The notes under the pieces were generated by a model. It searched no databases. It saw nothing but the letters and a program-made list of their open reading frames with translations, and was not told the origin of the DNA. A program made the position numbers and the translations under genes. Below are positions 44,722-53,437 of a stretch of 64,000 nucleotides of DNA, piece after piece (the stretch's first letter is position 1; each line of letters starts with the position of its first letter). Origin of the DNA: Microbacterium sp. LKL04 (GTDB lineage Bacteria > Actinomycetota > Actinomycetes > Actinomycetales > Microbacteriaceae); NCBI RefSeq assembly GCF_900102005.1, contig NZ_LT627736.1:248001-312000 (forward strand). Direction: 5' to 3'.

Positions 44722-45345
44722 TCAGGCCTCGGGGCGACGGCGGAGCAGCTGGATGACGCACTGCTGCGGATCGCACGACGAGCGCATCCCATCGACGGCG
44801 AGCGGCCCGCCTGCCTCGCTGAGAGCGCCCTGCATCAGCCCCAGGTGAACATCGCAGAGCGTCTCGCGGTTGTCGGCCTGGTCGGCGGCGTGCACGCAGG
44901 GCGTGAGGTCGATCGTGAGGCCGTCCTCGTCGATCTCCGGGTCGAACCCGCCGTCCAGGAGCTGTTCGACGAGGGCGTCGAGTTGGTGCTGCTCTTCTCC
45001 GGTGAGCGATCCGGCCGTATCCGGCATGACGCGACGCATGAGGTCGCCCCGTTCGACGGCGGCCTGGACCTTGCGCCGATGCTCGGGACTCGACACGCTG
45101 ACCCCGTCGACCGCGCGGTAGAAGACGCGTGGGCGGCCCCGAACGGTCCGCTTCTCGATCTCGGTCGCGACGAATCCGCGTTCGATGAGGCGCTGCAGGT
45201 GCTCGCGGACGGTATTGGGGTGGAGCTTCGTCGCCTTCACGAGCTCGCCGACGGTCTGCTGCGGGGTCGTCTGCAGCAAGTGGAGGATCTCCACTCGCGA
45301 GGACGTGGAGATGGCGTTGTAGGCCGTCGGGCGCCGGGCCGTCAT
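44722..45345 (-). CDS. HTH regulator with C-terminal cysteine cluster
   Basis: This 207-residue regulator has an ArsR/DeoR-type winged helix at residues 10-70 (SSRVEILHLLQTTPQQTVGE, recognition helix LHPNTVREHLQRL). The C-terminal half carries Cys150, Cys164, Cys191 and Cys196, a Cys-x13-Cys-x26-Cys-x4-Cys array. Similar clusters in SufR-like proteins bind an iron-sulfur cluster, so a redox or metal cofactor is likely here, but that is inference. ATG 45345 is probably leaderless, with GATAAT 6 nt before it. It is divergent from the DUF427 gene. Confidence 0.85.
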   Translation of the reverse strand: MTARRPTAYNAISTSSRVEILHLLQTTPQQTVGELVKATKLHPNTVREHLQRLIERGFVATEIEKRTVRGRPRVFYRAVDGVSVSSPEHRRKVQAAVERGDLMRRVMPDTAGSLTGEEQHQLDALVEQLLDGGFDPEIDEDGLTIDLTPCVHAADQADNRETLCDVHLGLMQGALSEAGGPLAVDGMRSSCDPQQCVIQLLRRRPEA

Positions 45346-45418
45346 GGGTCCATTATCGCGGGATGCTCGGCCTGCGGGGGCGCCCCTTGAGTGGGATTCC
45401 GCCCTTAATCTGGAGGAC

Positions 45419-45916
45419 ATGCGGCATCCCACACCCGACCCGGTCGGACCGGGACAGGAGAGCGTCTGGGACTATCCCCGGCCCCCTCGCGTCGAACCCG
45501 TCCCGGGCACCGTGACGATCACCCTCGGCGGAGAGCGCATCGCCTCGACGACCGGAGCCCTGCGGGTCCTGGAGACGAGCCACCCACCGGTCTACTACCT
45601 GCCGATCGCGGACTTCGTGCCCGGCGCACTGACTCGGGCGCAGGGAGCATCGTTCTGCGAGTTCAAGGGCGCCGCGCGGTACCTCGACGTCCACGGCGGC
45701 GGACGCACTGTGCCCGGCGCGGCATGGAACTACCCGAGCCCCGAGCCGGGATACGAGGAGCTCGCCGACCGCGTGGCGGTCTACGCACAGGAGATGGACG
45801 AGTGCACGGTCGCGGGCGAGGTCGTCACCCCGCAACCGGGTCGGTTCTACGGCGGGTGGATCACGTCTCAGGTGGCCGGGCCGTTCAAGGGTGCCCCGGG
45901 TTCGATGGGGTGGTGA
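45419..45916 (+). CDS. DUF427 domain protein
   Basis: This 165-residue soluble protein is a DUF427 member: WDYPRPPRVEPV opens the domain, TSHPPVYYLPIADF is the core, and the C-terminal segment with PGRFYGGWITS is typical. Homologues often sit near redox or sulfur genes, but the function is not established. It is divergent from the cysteine-cluster regulator, which may control it. TAATCT lies 7 nt before the ATG, so it could be leaderless, although a TGGAGG is also present only 2 nt away. The stop abuts the convergent HAD gene stop. Confidence 0.9.
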   Translation: MRHPTPDPVGPGQESVWDYPRPPRVEPVPGTVTITLGGERIASTTGALRVLETSHPPVYYLPIADFVPGALTRAQGASFCEFKGAARYLDVHGGGRTVPGAAWNYPSPEPGYEELADRVAVYAQEMDECTVAGEVVTPQPGRFYGGWITSQVAGPFKGAPGSMGW

Positions 45917-46741
45917 TCAGAGCCCGAGCGAAGGCTGCACGTCCGGCGAGTCGCTCTCGAGGGGCTCCTCGCGGACGAGGTCGGCGACGGAGCTCAGGAT
46001 CTCGTCGGGTCGGAACGGGTAGCGCTCGATCTCCGCGGCGTCGCTGATGCCGGTGAGCACCAGCACGGTGTGGAGCCCTGCCTCGATGCCGGCGACGACG
46101 TCGGTGTCCATGCGGTCGCCGATCATCCCGGTGTTCTCGGAATGGGCGCCGATGCGGTTGAGCGCCGATCGGAACATCATGGGGTTGGGTTTTCCGACGA
46201 CATAGGGCTCCTTGCCCGTCGCCTTCGTGATGAGCGCGGAGATCGCTCCGGTCGCGGGGAGGACGCCCTGCATGGAGGGACCGGTGGCGTCGGGGTTCGT
46301 GGCGATGAAGCGCGACCCGGCGCCGATGAACCTGATCGCCTTGGTGATGGCCTCGAACGAGTAGTTCCGCGTCTCGCCGACGACGACGTAGTCGGGGCTC
46401 GTCTCGGTCATGATGAAACCGGCCTCGTGCAGTGCGGTCGTGAGGCCGGCTTCGCCGATGACGAAGGCCGTGCCGCCCGGCTTCTGCGAGGCGAGGAAGT
46501 CCGCGGTGGCCAGCGCCGACGTCCAGATCGACTCCTCGGGCACCACGAGCCCCGACGCGCGGAGCCTCGCGCTGAGGTCGCGCGGCGTGAAGATCGAGTT
46601 GTTGGTGAGGACGAGGAACGGGGTGCCGTCGTCGCGCCATTGCTCGAGGAGCTCCGCAGCGCCGGGGATCGGCGTGTTCTCGTGGACGAGGACACCGTCC
46701 ATATCGGTGAGCCAGCACTCGATGTCCGCGCGGGTCCGCAT
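45917..46741 (-). CDS. HAD-IIA family phosphatase (NagD/PNPase-like)
   Basis: This 274-residue HAD hydrolase has motif I WLTDMDGVLVHE with the catalytic Asp pair, motif II VLTNNS, the cap region typical of subfamily IIA, and motif IV MIGDRMDTDVVAG. NagD-like members dephosphorylate nucleoside monophosphates or p-nitrophenyl phosphate. ATG 46741 is probably leaderless (TAGTGT 6 nt upstream). It converges with the DUF427 gene with no gap. Confidence 0.94.
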   Translation of the reverse strand: MRTRADIECWLTDMDGVLVHENTPIPGAAELLEQWRDDGTPFLVLTNNSIFTPRDLSARLRASGLVVPEESIWTSALATADFLASQKPGGTAFVIGEAGLTTALHEAGFIMTETSPDYVVVGETRNYSFEAITKAIRFIGAGSRFIATNPDATGPSMQGVLPATGAISALITKATGKEPYVVGKPNPMMFRSALNRIGAHSENTGMIGDRMDTDVVAGIEAGLHTVLVLTGISDAAEIERYPFRPDEILSSVADLVREEPLESDSPDVQPSLGL

Positions 46742-46812
46742 GCGTCCACACTACGCCCGCGACCCTGACTCGCACGGCGGGCCGGGTGGTCCAACCCGCG
46801 ACGCTCTTGTGG

Positions 46813-46831
46813 TTAGGCTAACCTTACCTAG
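46813..46831. promoter_or_regulatory. DtxR/IdeR-type iron box
   Basis: The 19-mer TTAGGCTAACCTTACCTAG matches 15 of 19 positions of the DtxR/IdeR consensus. It lies 25 bp before the start of the siderophore-binding protein gene and overlaps the likely promoter, so iron-replete repression of the whole operon is expected. Confidence 0.85.
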
Positions 46832-46855
46832 CTCCAAGGAAAGGCTCATCCCGAC

Positions 46856-47773
46856 ATGTCCCCTCGTTCACGACTGGTCCTCGCCTCCGCCGCCGGCATG
46901 ATCGCGCTCGCCCTGGCGGGCTGCACCGCCGCCACCGCGCCCGAGCCCGCCGGGGCCTCGGCGGCCTCTGGAACGCGGTCCGTCGAGCACGCCCGCGGCG
47001 CGACGGACGTACCCGAGGAGCCCGCCCGTGTCGTGACGCTCGAGCCCCTGGAGCTCGACACCGCGGTGGCGGTCGGCATCACCCCGGTCGGTGCCGCCGT
47101 CGCAGGCAATGTGACCTCGATCCCCGCGTACCTCGGTGCCGAGGACGTCACCCCCGTCGGAACCGTCCCCGAGCCGGATCTCGAGGCGATCGCGGCGCTG
47201 AAGCCCGATCTGATCCTCGGCACAGAGTCCCGGCACTCGGAGCTCTTCGAGCAGCTGACCGCCATCGCGCCGACCGTCTTCATCGCCTCGCAGGCCGATC
47301 CCTGGCGCGAGAACGCGTCGCTCATCGGCGAGGCGCTGGGGCGCGAGGACGAGGTCGCCGAGCTCCTCACCGGCGTCGACGACGAGTGCGCCCGCATCCG
47401 CGACGAGTACGACGTCGCCGGTCAGACGGTGCAGCTCATCCGGCCCCGCGACGAGACCACGCTGAGCCTGTACGGCCCGGTGTCGTTCGCCGGCAGCCTG
47501 CTCGAGTGCGTGGGCTTCAGCATCCCCGACCAGGAGTGGGAGGACGGCCTGCAGGCGGACCTGTCGCCCGAGAACGTCGCATCCGCGAGGGCCGACCACG
47601 TGTTCGTCACGGCGGCCGACGTCGCCGACCGTTCCGCGATCCCCGCCGCCGTCGCGACCGCTTTCCCCGACGCCACGCTGGTCGAAACGAGCACCTGGGT
47701 GTCCGGAGTCGGCCCGAAGGGTGCTGCCGCCGTCCTCGGTGACATCGAGCGGTACCTCTCCGCGAACCGGTGA
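46856..47773 (+). CDS. iron-siderophore ABC transporter, substrate-binding lipoprotein
   Basis: This 305-residue protein is a FepB/FhuD-type siderophore-binding lipoprotein. The signal peptide ends in the lipobox LAGC. The mature protein has PARVVTLEPLELDTAVAVG and IAALKPDLILG, the family opening, and ends with the two lobes joined by one long helix. AAGGAAAGG precedes the ATG. It is the first gene of an iron-regulated five-gene operon; the next gene starts in its stop as GTGA. The siderophore type cannot be read. Confidence 0.94.
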   Translation: MSPRSRLVLASAAGMIALALAGCTAATAPEPAGASAASGTRSVEHARGATDVPEEPARVVTLEPLELDTAVAVGITPVGAAVAGNVTSIPAYLGAEDVTPVGTVPEPDLEAIAALKPDLILGTESRHSELFEQLTAIAPTVFIASQADPWRENASLIGEALGREDEVAELLTGVDDECARIRDEYDVAGQTVQLIRPRDETTLSLYGPVSFAGSLLECVGFSIPDQEWEDGLQADLSPENVASARADHVFVTAADVADRSAIPAAVATAFPDATLVETSTWVSGVGPKGAAAVLGDIERYLSANR

Positions 47774-48774
47774 CCGCTGCCGCACGTCCAGGGCGCCGCA
47801 TCCTCGGAGTCGGTGTCGTCGCGGTGGTCCTCGCCGTCGCCGTCATCGCCTCGCTCGCGCTCGGCGCCAACCCGCTCGCTCCGCCCGCGGTGATCGATGC
47901 GCTCGCCGGCCGGGGGACGAGTGAGACGGCGTTCGTCGTCTGGGACCTGCGGGTGCCGCGCACCGTCGTCGGCCTCGTCGCCGGCGCGGCGCTCGGGGCG
48001 GCCGGAGCACTGATGCAGGCGTTCACGCGCAACCCCCTCGCCGACCCGGGGCTCCTCGGGGTCGGCGCGGGGGCGGCGTTCGCCGTCGCTCTCGGCGTAT
48101 CGCTGTTCGGTCTGTCCGGTGCGGGGGAGATCGTCTGGCCGGCGTTCGCCGGCGCGCTGCTGGTGACGATGGCGGTCTACGTGATCGGCGCGAGCGGGAC
48201 GGGCGGGGCCGTGCGCCTGGTCCTTGCGGGCGTCGCGCTCGGCGCCGTCCTCTCGGGGATCACGACGGCCATCACGTTGACCGACCCCGACGCCTTCGAC
48301 CGGATGCGCGGGTGGAACGCAGGCTCCCTGCTCGGTGCGGGCCTGGACGATCTCGCCGCCATCGCGCCTTTCGCCGCCGCGGGGGCGCTCCTCGCGCTCG
48401 TCCTCGCCCCCGGACTCAACGCGATGGCGCTCGGTGACGACGTCGCGCGCGCCCAGGGAGTGGACGTCGGCCGCATCCGGGTCGGGGTGATCGTGGCCGT
48501 CACCCTGCTCGCGGGAGCTGCCACGGCGATCGCCGGGCCGATCTCGTTCGTCGGCCTCATGATCCCGCACGCCGTGCGGTGGATCGTGGGGCCCGACCAT
48601 CGGGCGGTTCTGCCGATGTCGCTTCTCGCCGGGCCCATCCTCGTGCTCGGCGCCGACGTCCTCGGCCGCGTCGTCATCGCCCCCGCCGAGGTCCCGGTCG
48701 GGATCGTCGTCGCCTTCGTCGGCGCGCCGCTCCTCATCGCGCTCGCGCGTCGACGGACGGCGAGGGCCCTGTGA
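47770..48774 (+). CDS. iron-siderophore ABC transporter, permease (FecCD type) 1
   Basis: This 334-residue ten-helix permease has the FecCD motifs RVPRTVVGLVAGAALGAAGA and NPLADPGLLGVGAGAAF, and ISFVGLMIPHAVRWIVGPDH near the C-terminus. It dimerises with the next permease to make the channel. GTG 47770 overlaps the binding-protein stop. Confidence 0.95.
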   Translation: MTAAARPGRRILGVGVVAVVLAVAVIASLALGANPLAPPAVIDALAGRGTSETAFVVWDLRVPRTVVGLVAGAALGAAGALMQAFTRNPLADPGLLGVGAGAAFAVALGVSLFGLSGAGEIVWPAFAGALLVTMAVYVIGASGTGGAVRLVLAGVALGAVLSGITTAITLTDPDAFDRMRGWNAGSLLGAGLDDLAAIAPFAAAGALLALVLAPGLNAMALGDDVARAQGVDVGRIRVGVIVAVTLLAGAATAIAGPISFVGLMIPHAVRWIVGPDHRAVLPMSLLAGPILVLGADVLGRVVIAPAEVPVGIVVAFVGAPLLIALARRRTARAL

Positions 48775-49820
48775 TGGTGGCGACCACCATGGGCCGCTCG
48801 GGCCGGGTGATGCGACCGGTTCGGCCCACCGCCGCACGACCGCGCCGCGTGCTCGCGGTGGGAGCCGCGGCATCCGTCGTGCTCGTCGCGCTGACGACGC
48901 TCGGGCTGATCCTTGGAGACTTCCCCGTGCCGCTCGAGCGGATCCCGACGATCCTGGCGGGCGGAGGCGAAGGGATCGAACACACCGTGGTCGTCGACTG
49001 GCGGCTGACGCGCGTGATCGCGGCGGTCGGGGTGGGGGCGCTCCTGGGTATCGCAGGCGCGCTCTTCCAGACCGTCACCCGCAACCCGCTCGCGAGCCCC
49101 GACATCCTGGGGCTATCGAGCGGCGCGTTCAGCGGCATGCTGCTCACCCTCGTGCTCGTCTCGGCGAGCTGGCAGGCCCTCGTCGCCGGCTCGCTCGTCG
49201 GAGGACTCCTGACGGCCGTCGCGATCCAGGTGCTGGCCTCGCGAGAAGGTCTGCAGGGCTTCCGCATCATCGTGGTCGGTATCGGGGTCTCGGCGATGCT
49301 CGCATCGATGAACACGTGGTTGCTGCTGCAGGTCGAGCTCGAGACCGCGATGTTCGCGTCGGCGTGGGGCGCGGGGTCGCTCAACGGGGTCGCAGCGGGT
49401 CCCGTCGCGGGGGCGCTCGTGGCCGCCCTCCCGATCGCGGTGGGGGCGTTCTGCCTCGTCCCGCGAATGCGGCAGCTCGAGCTCGGTGACGACCTCGCGT
49501 CCGCCACGGGCGCCCGTCCGCACGCTGTGCGGGCAGTGGCTCTGCTCCTGGGTGTGGGCCTCGTCTCGGCCGCCACGACCGTCGCCGGTCCCGTCGCCTT
49601 CGTCGCGCTCGCGGCCCCGCAGGTCGCCCGCCGCCTCGCGCGCACACCGTCGCTGCCGCTGGGGCCGTCGGCGCTCTTCGGAGCAGTCGTGCTCCTCGCC
49701 TCCGACCTCGTCGCGCAGCATGCGTTGCCGACGCCCCTCCCGGTCGGTGTGGTCACCGTCTCGGTCGGCGGCCTCTACCTTCTGTCCGTCATCGTCCTGG
49801 AGATCCGTCGTCGTGCCTGA
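48774..49820 (+). CDS. iron-siderophore ABC transporter, permease (FecCD type) 2
   Basis: This 348-residue permease has the FecCD motifs RLTRVIAAVGVGALLGIAGA and NPLASPDILGLSSGAF and a GPVAFVALAAPQVARRLAR helix. ATG 48774 shares its A with the previous stop (TGATG). A basic N-terminal tail of about 25 residues precedes helix 1. Confidence 0.95.
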   Translation: MVATTMGRSGRVMRPVRPTAARPRRVLAVGAAASVVLVALTTLGLILGDFPVPLERIPTILAGGGEGIEHTVVVDWRLTRVIAAVGVGALLGIAGALFQTVTRNPLASPDILGLSSGAFSGMLLTLVLVSASWQALVAGSLVGGLLTAVAIQVLASREGLQGFRIIVVGIGVSAMLASMNTWLLLQVELETAMFASAWGAGSLNGVAAGPVAGALVAALPIAVGAFCLVPRMRQLELGDDLASATGARPHAVRAVALLLGVGLVSAATTVAGPVAFVALAAPQVARRLARTPSLPLGPSALFGAVVLLASDLVAQHALPTPLPVGVVTVSVGGLYLLSVIVLEIRRRA

Positions 49821-50628
49821 TCGCTTTCCCGCCTCCCTCGCCGTCGACCGGGCCTCGTTCGCCTACGCCGACACCCGTGTCGTCGAGCAGCTCTCCCTGC
49901 AGATCGAACCCGGCTCGTTCACCGTCATCATCGGCCCGAACGCGTGCGGCAAGTCGACGCTCCTGCGGGGCCTGGCGCGCCTGCTCGCTCCGGAGGAGGG
50001 GCAGGTCGTCCTCGATGGTCGGTCGATCGCCCAGATCCCCGCCAAGACACTCGCGCGACGGGTGGGGTTGCTGCCGCAGACCGCCGTCGCTCCCGAGGGG
50101 ATCACGGTGCGCGACCTCGTCTCGCGGGGCCGATACCCGCATCGGGGGATGCTGCGACCCTGGTCGCCGGCGGACGAGGCGGCCGTCGTCGACGCCCTCG
50201 TCGCGACGGGGACGACCCAGCTGGCGGACCGCCCCGTCGACGCCTTGTCGGGCGGCCAGCGCCAGCGGGTATGGATCGCAATGGTCCTCGCCCAGCAGAC
50301 CGAGGTGCTCCTCCTCGACGAACCGACCACGTATCTCGATGTCGCTCATCAGGTCGAGCTGCTCGAGCTCCTCGCGGCGCTCCACGAGCTGGGACGGACG
50401 ATCGTCGCTGTGCTGCACGATCTCAATCAGGCGGCCCGTTATGCGACGACCGTCGTCGCCATGCGCGACGGACGGGTCATAGCGGAGGGTCCACCGGCCG
50501 AGGTGGTGACGAGCGAGAACGTGTCGGCCGTCTTCGGCCTCGCCAACACCGTCATCCCCGATCCCGTCACGGGAGGGCCGCTCGTCGTCCCGCTCCGGGC
50601 GCCCCACACCACGGAGGTCCGACCATGA
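49813..50628 (+). CDS. iron-siderophore ABC transporter, ATP-binding protein
   Basis: This 271-residue FepC-type ATPase powers the siderophore importer. Walker A is GPNACGKSTLL, the signature is LSGGQRQRVWIA, Walker B is LLLDEPTTYLD, and VLHDLNQAARYA carries the switch His. Start GTG 49813 overlaps the permease by 8 nt. The stop overlaps the next gene as ATGA. Confidence 0.95.
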   Translation: MPDRFPASLAVDRASFAYADTRVVEQLSLQIEPGSFTVIIGPNACGKSTLLRGLARLLAPEEGQVVLDGRSIAQIPAKTLARRVGLLPQTAVAPEGITVRDLVSRGRYPHRGMLRPWSPADEAAVVDALVATGTTQLADRPVDALSGGQRQRVWIAMVLAQQTEVLLLDEPTTYLDVAHQVELLELLAALHELGRTIVAVLHDLNQAARYATTVVAMRDGRVIAEGPPAEVVTSENVSAVFGLANTVIPDPVTGGPLVVPLRAPHTTEVRP

Positions 50629-51470
50629 CCGCAGTCCTCGAACGCCCCTGGGCGTACAGCGCCTTCGAGGTGGAGGTCGCCGCGACCGTGAGGCTGAGCA
50701 TGCGGTTCATCCGGATCACGCTGCGAGGCGACGCGCTGCGGAACTTCGCGGAGTGGGGTCTCGACCAGCGGATCAAGCTCGTGCTGCCGCTCCCGGGCGG
50801 AGGGCTCGCGGACTTCGGCCTGCTCGAGGAGCCGACGCCGCATCCCTCGGACTGGTACACCCGGTGGAAGGAGCTCGACGAGTCAGATCGGAACGTCCTC
50901 CGCACCTACACGCCGGCAGCCATCCGGGCGGACGTCGGCGAGATCGACGTCGACGTGTACCTGCACACCCCCGCGGGTCCGGCCTCCGCCTGGGCGGCGT
51001 CGGCTCGTCCCGGTGACCGCCTCGTCGTGACCGGACCCGACCGCCGCGTGGGCTGGACGGGGTACGGCGTGCACTGGCATCCCGGTTCCGCGCGTCGTGT
51101 GCTGCTGGTCGCCGACGAGACCGCGTACCCCGCGGCGCGCAACATCCTGTCGGCGCTGCCCGACGGCGTCGTCGCCGATGTGCTGGTGGATGCCGCGGCC
51201 CCCGGCGACGACCTGCTGTCACCGCACGTCGTCGCGCCGCACCGCGTGCGACGCATCGATCGGGAGGATGCAGGCGGACTCGAGCGCGCTGTCGCGGCGT
51301 GGGCGAGTGCCACGGCGGGTCTGCCGCGGGACGAGGTCTACGTCTGGCTGGCGGGGGAGTCCGGCACGGTCACCTCGCTCCGGCGCCTGCTCACCGGGCG
51401 ACTCGACGTGCCGAAGGATCGGGTGTCGTTCCTCGGCTACTGGCGCGAGGGCGGTCCGCTCATCGGCTGA
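50625..51470 (+). CDS. siderophore-interacting protein (ferric-siderophore reductase)
   Basis: This 281-residue FAD-binding oxidoreductase (SIP family) releases iron from imported ferric siderophores in the cytoplasm. An N-terminal beta-barrel FAD domain includes RTYTPAAIRADVGEIDVDV with the flavin-binding RxYT motif. The NAD(P)H domain follows with LLVADETAYPAARNIL and VYVWLAGESGTV, then the C-terminal RVSFLGYWREG helix. It is coupled to the ATPase gene by ATGA. The 3' end overlaps the convergent hydrolase gene by 34 nt. Confidence 0.95.
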   Translation: MTAVLERPWAYSAFEVEVAATVRLSMRFIRITLRGDALRNFAEWGLDQRIKLVLPLPGGGLADFGLLEEPTPHPSDWYTRWKELDESDRNVLRTYTPAAIRADVGEIDVDVYLHTPAGPASAWAASARPGDRLVVTGPDRRVGWTGYGVHWHPGSARRVLLVADETAYPAARNILSALPDGVVADVLVDAAAPGDDLLSPHVVAPHRVRRIDREDAGGLERAVAAWASATAGLPRDEVYVWLAGESGTVTSLRRLLTGRLDVPKDRVSFLGYWREGGPLIG

Positions 51471-52279
51471 ACCGCTCCGGAGCGCTCGCCGGTGAGGTGG
51501 CGGCGAAGGGTCGCGACCCACTCGCCGGTCGCGTCGAGGTGAGCGTCGTGGCTCCCCTGTGAGAGGTCGGCGCGACGCGTCTGCGGACGGCGGGCGATCA
51601 ACTCGTCGCGCTGCGCCGCGGTGAACATGCCGTCCTTCCCGAAGACGACGAGCGTCGGCACGGTGAGGCTCTCCCACGCCGTCCACTGAGGTCGATGCAC
51701 GTCTTCCAGGACGGCCGCCATGACATCCGCGTCGAATCGCGGCGACAGGCCTGCGGGCGTTTCCTCGAAGTCGGCGATCCAGGCGCGGGAGAGGGGCGAG
51801 TCGCCGAGGAACGCGAGCGCCGCGGCGGGGTCCGCGAACGGCGTCGGCCACGACGCGAAGAAGCTGCCGAGTGCCGCGGCCTCGCCCGGGCGTCCTCCTT
51901 CCGCGTGACCTTCGAGCATGACGATGTCCGCGACGAGATCGGGGTGGGTCGCAGCGGTCAGGAACGCGGTGTGCGCGCCCATCGACTGGCCGACGAGCGT
52001 CGCCGGGTCCCGTGGTGAGAACAGGTCGATCACCGCGACGACATCCTCGACGAAGGCGCGGCGCGAGAGATCCCCCGGTCGCCGGGTGCTCCGTCCGTGC
52101 CCGCGCTGGTCCAGGGCGACGATACGGAAGGAGTCCGTGAGCGCCTCGGCCGTCGCGACCATTTCGGCCGCGCTTCCGGCCAGGCCGTGAAGAAGGACGA
52201 GGAGGGGCCCGGCTCCGCCCGCGTCGAGGACGGACAGGTCGACGTCGCCGCGGGTGATGCGTCGCCGGGTGATCGTCAC
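51437..52279 (-). CDS. alpha/beta-hydrolase
   Basis: This 280-residue alpha/beta-hydrolase has the oxyanion-hole LLHGLAGSA, the nucleophile elbow GQSMG (Ser99), an acid in VVFGKDGM and a His in GSHDAHLDA. The substrate is unknown: esterase, peroxidase and epoxide-hydrolase classes share these features. GTG 52279 is probably leaderless (TAGCGT 6 nt upstream). The 3' end overlaps the SIP gene by 34 nt, tail to tail. Confidence 0.93.
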   Translation of the reverse strand: MTITRRRITRGDVDLSVLDAGGAGPLLVLLHGLAGSAAEMVATAEALTDSFRIVALDQRGHGRSTRRPGDLSRRAFVEDVVAVIDLFSPRDPATLVGQSMGAHTAFLTAATHPDLVADIVMLEGHAEGGRPGEAAALGSFFASWPTPFADPAAALAFLGDSPLSRAWIADFEETPAGLSPRFDADVMAAVLEDVHRPQWTAWESLTVPTLVVFGKDGMFTAAQRDELIARRPQTRRADLSQGSHDAHLDATGEWVATLRRHLTGERSGAVQPMSGPPSRQ

Positions 52280-52320
52280 GGGGTCACGCTAGCCGACGCG
52301 GTCCCGCCCGGGGTTCGGCC

Positions 52321-53361
52321 TCAGGCGGTGGCGACCGCGTTGGTCGGCACCCAGCCCAGCGACGGGGCGACGTAGCGTGCGAACGACTCCACGAGGCGCA
52401 GGTTGAACGCGACGCCCAGCTGGCTCGGGATGGTCAGCATGAGGGTGTCGGCTTCCCGCACCGCGGCGTCGTGCTGCAGCTGCTCGACGAGTTCATCGGG
52501 CGTGCCCGCGTAGGTCTTGCCGAACGTCGAGCGCATCCCGTCGATTATGCCGATCTGGTCGCCGTCGGAGCGTCCGCCGAAGTACATGGCATCTTCCGCC
52601 GTGGTGATCGGGAAGATGCTGCGGCTCACCGAGACCCGCGGCGTACCGGCGTGACCGGCCTCGCGCCACGAGGTGCGGAAGGCGTCAATCTGCTCTGCCT
52701 GCAGGATGTCGAACGGACGCCCGTCCGCGGACGTGAGGAGTGTCGAGGACATGAGGTTGACCCCCATCCGGCCCGCCCACTCGGCCGAGTCGCGGTTGCC
52801 CGCGCCCCACCACACCCGCGAGCGCAGCCCGGGGGAGTGCGGCTCGATGCGCTGCAGCCCCTGTCCGCCGCCGAACGGGCTGTGCGGGTCGCTCTCGGCG
52901 AGACCCTCGCCGTCGATCGCGCGCAGGAACAGGTCGAAGTGCTCGCGGGCGAGGTCGGCGCCGCGGGGGTCCTGGGACCCGGTGTAGCCGAACGTCTCGT
53001 AGCCGCGGACGACGCTCTCGGGTGAGCCACGGCTCACGCCCAGGGCGAGCCGCCCGTCGCTGATGAGGTCCAGCGCCGCCGCCTCTTCGGCGAGGTACAG
53101 CGGGTTCTCGTAGCGCATGTCGATGACGCCGGTCCCGACCTCGATGTGCGAGGTCCGCGCGGCGATCGCGGCGAGCAGCGGCATGGGGGAGGCCTGCTGC
53201 CGGGCGAAGTGGTGCACGCGGAAGTAGGCGCCGTTCACCCCGAGCTCGTCCATGCCCTGAGCGAGGTCGATTGCCTGCGTCAGCGACTCGCCGGCGGTGA
53301 GTTCGCGACCCCCGCCGAGGGGGCCGTAGTGGCCGAAGGACAGCGTTCCGAAGCTCTGCAT
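52321..53361 (-). CDS. LLM-class flavin-dependent oxidoreductase
   Basis: This 346-residue luciferase-like monooxygenase has the TIM-barrel opening SFGHYGPLGGGR, GVNGAYFRVHHFARQ, then AARTSHIEVGTGVIDM and DLISDGRLALGVSRGSPE. The YAGTPDELVEQLQ segment near the C-terminus is also conserved. It probably oxidises a substrate with FMNH2 and O2. It is transcribed in the same direction as the QorB-like gene upstream but is separated from it by a strong terminator. Confidence 0.93.
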   Translation of the reverse strand: MQSFGTLSFGHYGPLGGGRELTAGESLTQAIDLAQGMDELGVNGAYFRVHHFARQQASPMPLLAAIAARTSHIEVGTGVIDMRYENPLYLAEEAAALDLISDGRLALGVSRGSPESVVRGYETFGYTGSQDPRGADLAREHFDLFLRAIDGEGLAESDPHSPFGGGQGLQRIEPHSPGLRSRVWWGAGNRDSAEWAGRMGVNLMSSTLLTSADGRPFDILQAEQIDAFRTSWREAGHAGTPRVSVSRSIFPITTAEDAMYFGGRSDGDQIGIIDGMRSTFGKTYAGTPDELVEQLQHDAAVREADTLMLTIPSQLGVAFNLRLVESFARYVAPSLGWVPTNAVATA

Positions 53362-53377
53362 ACCCGGAACAACGCAG

Positions 53378-53419
53378 CGGCCGCGGCATCCATTCCGTTG
53401 AATATGGATGCCGCGGCCG
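53378..53419 (-). terminator. terminator after the QorB-like gene
   Basis: Two perfect 16-nt arms (53378-53393 and 53404-53419) with a 10-nt loop contain GGCATCC and GGATGCC. It ends minus-strand transcription 19 nt after the QorB-like stop. Confidence 0.8.
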
Positions 53420-53437
53420 GAGACGCTGCGGGGGCCG

